Source of the DNA: Rhynchopus sp. YZ270_cl-10
Taxonomy: Eukaryota; Euglenozoa; Diplonemea; Diplonemida; Diplonemidae
Reading direction: 5' to 3'
Length of the DNA: 64,000 nucleotides
NCBI GenBank assembly: GCA_964035575.1
Contig: OZ037898.1
Coordinates: 558,001-622,000 of the forward strand
The position numbers and the translations under genes were made by a program. Below, piece by piece: positions 63,001 to 64,000 of this stretch. Within the stretch, counting starts at the first letter, position 1. Every line of letters starts with the position of its first letter. The notes under the pieces are model-generated. The model ran no database searches, had not been told where the DNA came from, and worked only from the letters and a program-made list of their open reading frames with translations.

Positions 63001-64000
63001 GGTACGCAAACCCCTCTACGGTCTGCTCATTCAGTTCTTCAGTGGATTGGCCCTATTGATTCTGTATGAACTGCGTGGGGTGGTTAGGATGTACGTTAAA
63101 AAGAAGTTTCCTAGACCGGCAGGGTTTTATAGTGAGAAAGAGCGGGCTGATACAACGGATGTACGGAAACCTGAAGAAAAGGAGGAGGTGGACGCGGAGA
63201 GGAAGGAGGTCGAACGAATGCGGTCTAGCGGAAGGGTGCCACCAAGCGGGATTGTCATGGAGCAGCTGCGGAAATCCTACCGAACATCAGGAGACCACCA
63301 AACTGCGGTTCATTCATTAGACCTCTACATCCCTTCAGGAGAGATCTTCGCGCTTCTCGGACCGACCGGTGCAGGGAAGACTACTACTGCTGATATGCTG
63401 ATTGGAGGGTTGGAACCTTCGCAGGGGTCCGCTTTTATTAATGGAAGCTCCATTTTGACTGATATGGGTACCATCCGACCTGCCTTAGGGATTTGCCTGC
63501 AACGCCGTGCATTGATTGAAGAGCTGACCGTCGCAGACCACATTCTCCTCTATGCAACACTAAAGGGCATACCACAGACCTCCATTGGGGGTTTAAGCGA
63601 CGCTTTGATGTGCACTCTAGACCTTCACCGTTACCGCTACTCTGTTGTAGGCGAGTTGGGCAAGAGCGTTACAAGGAGACTCTCGGTTTTGATGGCATTC
63701 ATTGGAAGACCTAAAGTACTGATTTTGGATGAGCCTACAGCAGGAATGGATGTGGTAGGGAGAAAGCGTGCACAACGCTTTATGCTGTCGTGGTTGAAGC
63801 AGGTACGGAGTGAGGGGTGTGTGTTAGGGGGAAGTGCTGAGGCCTCTGCGGCACAGCAAATGTGTACAGCGAAGTCGCGGCCGACAGCGTTGCTTACGAC
63901 TCATTCCATCGATGAGGCCCAGCTTTTTAGTACGAGGTTGGGGTTTATTGTGAAAGGGCGTTTGCGTAGATTAGGTCGTCTCCGAGATTTGGTGCGAAAA
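57014..64000 (+). CDS. ABCA-type full transporter with degenerate site 1 and zinc-finger-like linker (runs off the window)
   Basis: Likely a lipid or amphiphile transporter. One frame stays open for 2329 codons to the window edge. A disordered N-tail precedes TM1 (LFFAEVTFPVLVVVMFCVYY), a large extracytoplasmic loop and further membrane helices. NBD1 follows at ~720-950: its Walker A is shortened (GSEGKSS near 762), signature LSPGQ, Walker B VVLLDEP intact, H-loop His replaced (VTSSMQEAE). A ~650-residue linker holds a Cys/His cluster (CPYGHVM ... CFVCRITLCARCAR) near 1136-1185 and long Ser/Pro-rich disorder. TMD2 begins near 1622 (FVFFHIILPLCFIVTGLLAL). NBD2 Walker A GPTGAGKTT is intact near 2115, signature degenerate (LGKSVTRRLS), Walker B VLILDEPTAGMD, H-loop TTHS intact. 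The two-TMD, two-NBD order with a big first loop is ABCA-like. Confidence 0.85.
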   Translation, partial: MADSSRSSEAMSSSPPLPDLRTPSMPDLRTASQRHLAAADNSLLDASDQSIPEPEARPTPEKEKEKPFPAATESTGLSPAISPMSVSHPVPLDLEQNVVEDVQLPAAEFQRPSMRIPLSSGQGGEAKKGKANGMQDSFGLLTGVPPWSVLRQTLHILQSCLRSRQRMHHLFFAEVTFPVLVVVMFCVYYRIVEQNTTAVGGFDLYGVYRAPPLGCTAPEQILAQSYSSDLPAERLWFSVDTKSLEAGGQANAEWSLRSNKVFREVVTAMLVRERFFERGGAVEWHDSGEDMTRLLCQGKNSSGLPLAAVTFTRQISLHTSCYRAGRRKTLKTTSSETLKGIHYVIHERDIPRAGRSFINVRPYESGKTRPYATQGLLGLQRALEYTVMYIAQNGLLFGNTTEGFPLIPADSLLWYQRYPPPSKEVSDRLFNMSQSAEGSLTKQMLARDHVFRRGGGPAMALSWIILFSLVVTQVVKMTQTGTNACLTAMGMSPVANGIATTLAACLVSLVPIFFQIFALNEFEALINIDTDILAVFFLCFVLSVLGAARLLAVFFTNPSHASVISVMVYSTVVAAGAVIAECDDSAGDNNCMADSQKRAASLLSPIAFILGFRKMIILVNDEGGRVSWESIKTGKAAEGAANLDSTDFSISTTLGMMVGDAFLYFLLAWYFSRVTQHGYNLYFPFQKSYWLRPPNVEPPRPIPDCEDYERLSESATPALSVRGLSASVPIYRRFSFGFCSGKRKVLDSIDVDLYEGQVLGILGSEGKSSFLRCLSGHLTPDSGDIYIENRLILPALFQYQMNIGLSPQTDAMYEMLTVYEHMILIAVLKDIPRLQVKAAVESMAAELDLLSLKDRRIFALSPGQKKKLQVALAFLGNPRVVLLDEPTLDMDPVSIRQVREVIRRFKKNRIVCLVTSSMQEAELVADSIAVFEGGRCRCIGSSAFLKKRFGCGYLLTIGKGPKMNLGATTTSQGSSCRPVHSRMPSMDVYTSFRSQKRGGDRDVNPLHTAIATPKPGGSMEFGTSDSFLKENPGGRVTPTTADQRSHNSMTGVVSPLCQQNLMNRLRVLSPSAFARELRTEIRMHIPLQCIQELVDVLYELETPGSSLNEEVTSWSLKMNGLEDVYLRLLEEEDVQVACPYGHVMTEVASKTRCHGLTGVQCTSSHQKKVHCFVCRITLCARCARQMEGVEHTSTLPHTHPSFSPEHIRIGPLVTSEALSPMRPHHLDSKTRMSDSLNTDVPTRSPAFRPTEEHLGKWPPISPERASEDRQGSMRSMSRCGNSFARAGYTPPLRYLDVVVNAPSPLSPEVRTPQAKIEGIPARFNSFWEDSAYQAYVESGDLGECGGYYPQPEGRPEAHCSPLEEAKTLQRATSSFGSEAKREPGSPSLPPHPQHPLKRPREMSSEETLTPTMRGSVERPSKESEERTDEDILLQLATDVSPKSGALTPRTALTPDSLGLSPKETSATQAATLAGSPDVHDDVGDLSMQFSDPSADSASGKRYERFRPSELKQVLHQDDSMLMREHTLPVDAIAETDEGDDGGEAAPHTPVTASGVNPHIDDSGEDTDGDSDTSWVPVKSPGRIAGERLPHVIFTQAAPAGPSVTESLQVLVMLKRYKVTRNNPRFVFFHIILPLCFIVTGLLALRYMTNHLNDGPIVQVKPTLIGTGEGRIPLKGDASHLNFSRILNGCITDVNAKNAGEEGVCPVMHPVADDVNLHTILTSSTTGFLMSGASFEVHNITEATIWYNSSSVHVLPAVLNLFTNAQMVDHTPLLETSSEDYNLTNELLLMFDGDYHVHITVHSIKDHASDNALPILIFALLVSVGMAFISAGFVVPAVNEHLSGSRLLQQTAGLSTSLYWMGHYVWDSFVSCGITVVVAALFAAFDPMFRHPEELLAMMSVTFLYLQASLFLTYFLSHFFAAAWKAQAVIAALYLVAMLIPLVLSVSISSSGATFLRSYNNLAIFATNPLYSLVTGWLILAEYIDAEDDVTASPFYLVRKPLYGLLIQFFSGLALLILYELRGVVRMYVKKKFPRPAGFYSEKERADTTDVRKPEEKEEVDAERKEVERMRSSGRVPPSGIVMEQLRKSYRTSGDHQTAVHSLDLYIPSGEIFALLGPTGAGKTTTADMLIGGLEPSQGSAFINGSSILTDMGTIRPALGICLQRRALIEELTVADHILLYATLKGIPQTSIGGLSDALMCTLDLHRYRYSVVGELGKSVTRRLSVLMAFIGRPKVLILDEPTAGMDVVGRKRAQRFMLSWLKQVRSEGCVLGGSAEASAAQQMCTAKSRPTALLTTHSIDEAQLFSTRLGFIVKGRLRRLGRLRDLVRK

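Overview
The window is nuclear DNA of a eukaryotic protist, most likely a euglenozoan and perhaps a diplonemid. The best anchor is a five-exon gene at 19423-22357 whose 591-residue coiled-coil product matches paraflagellar rod (PFR) proteins in length and character. Introns are mostly GT-AG, many with homopolymer runs. Several start codons sit behind a long pyrimidine tract and an AG, as expected of cis or spliced-leader acceptors. I found no spliced-leader RNA gene and no complete tRNA. The diplonemid call is inference; the PFR call rests on pattern recognition.

Layout. 1-3.5 kb: a foldback repeat, diverged tandem repeats and an iteron-rich MITE. 3.6-8.9 kb: a predicted GPI-anchored surface protein whose second intron holds a Tc1/mariner (DD37E) element, itself interrupted by a Tourist-like MITE. 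11.6-12.1 kb: a minus-strand ORF. 12.6-18.5 kb: an EDEM3-like ER mannosidase with a PA domain. 19.4-22.4 kb: PFR. 23.3-24.2 kb: an RRM protein. 24.6-36.9 kb: four AA10 lytic polysaccharide monooxygenases, one fused to a GH18 chitinase, and two copies of an unknown secreted cysteine-rich protein. 38.4-44.7 kb: a disordered protein with one TPGPGAY motif and a last intron carrying a 248-bp tandem repeat split by a 1.6-kb piggyBac-like element. 44.8-51.7 kb: repeats, hairpins and weak exon-like pieces. 51.7-53.4 kb: a cold-shock-domain protein. 54.0-56.2 kb: a 2.26-kb element full of stable hairpins. 57.0-64.0 kb: an ABCA-type transporter running off the window.

All supported host genes are on the plus strand. 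The AA10/GH18 cluster is GC-rich, intronless and secreted. It reads as a chitin-degrading set of bacterial-type enzymes expanded by local duplication: oxidative cleavage by AA10, hydrolysis by GH18, and small cysteine-rich modules for substrate binding. Oriented short motifs recur between genes (motif A, nested hairpin) and inside introns (motif B). They are the clearest structure that ordinary annotation does not explain.
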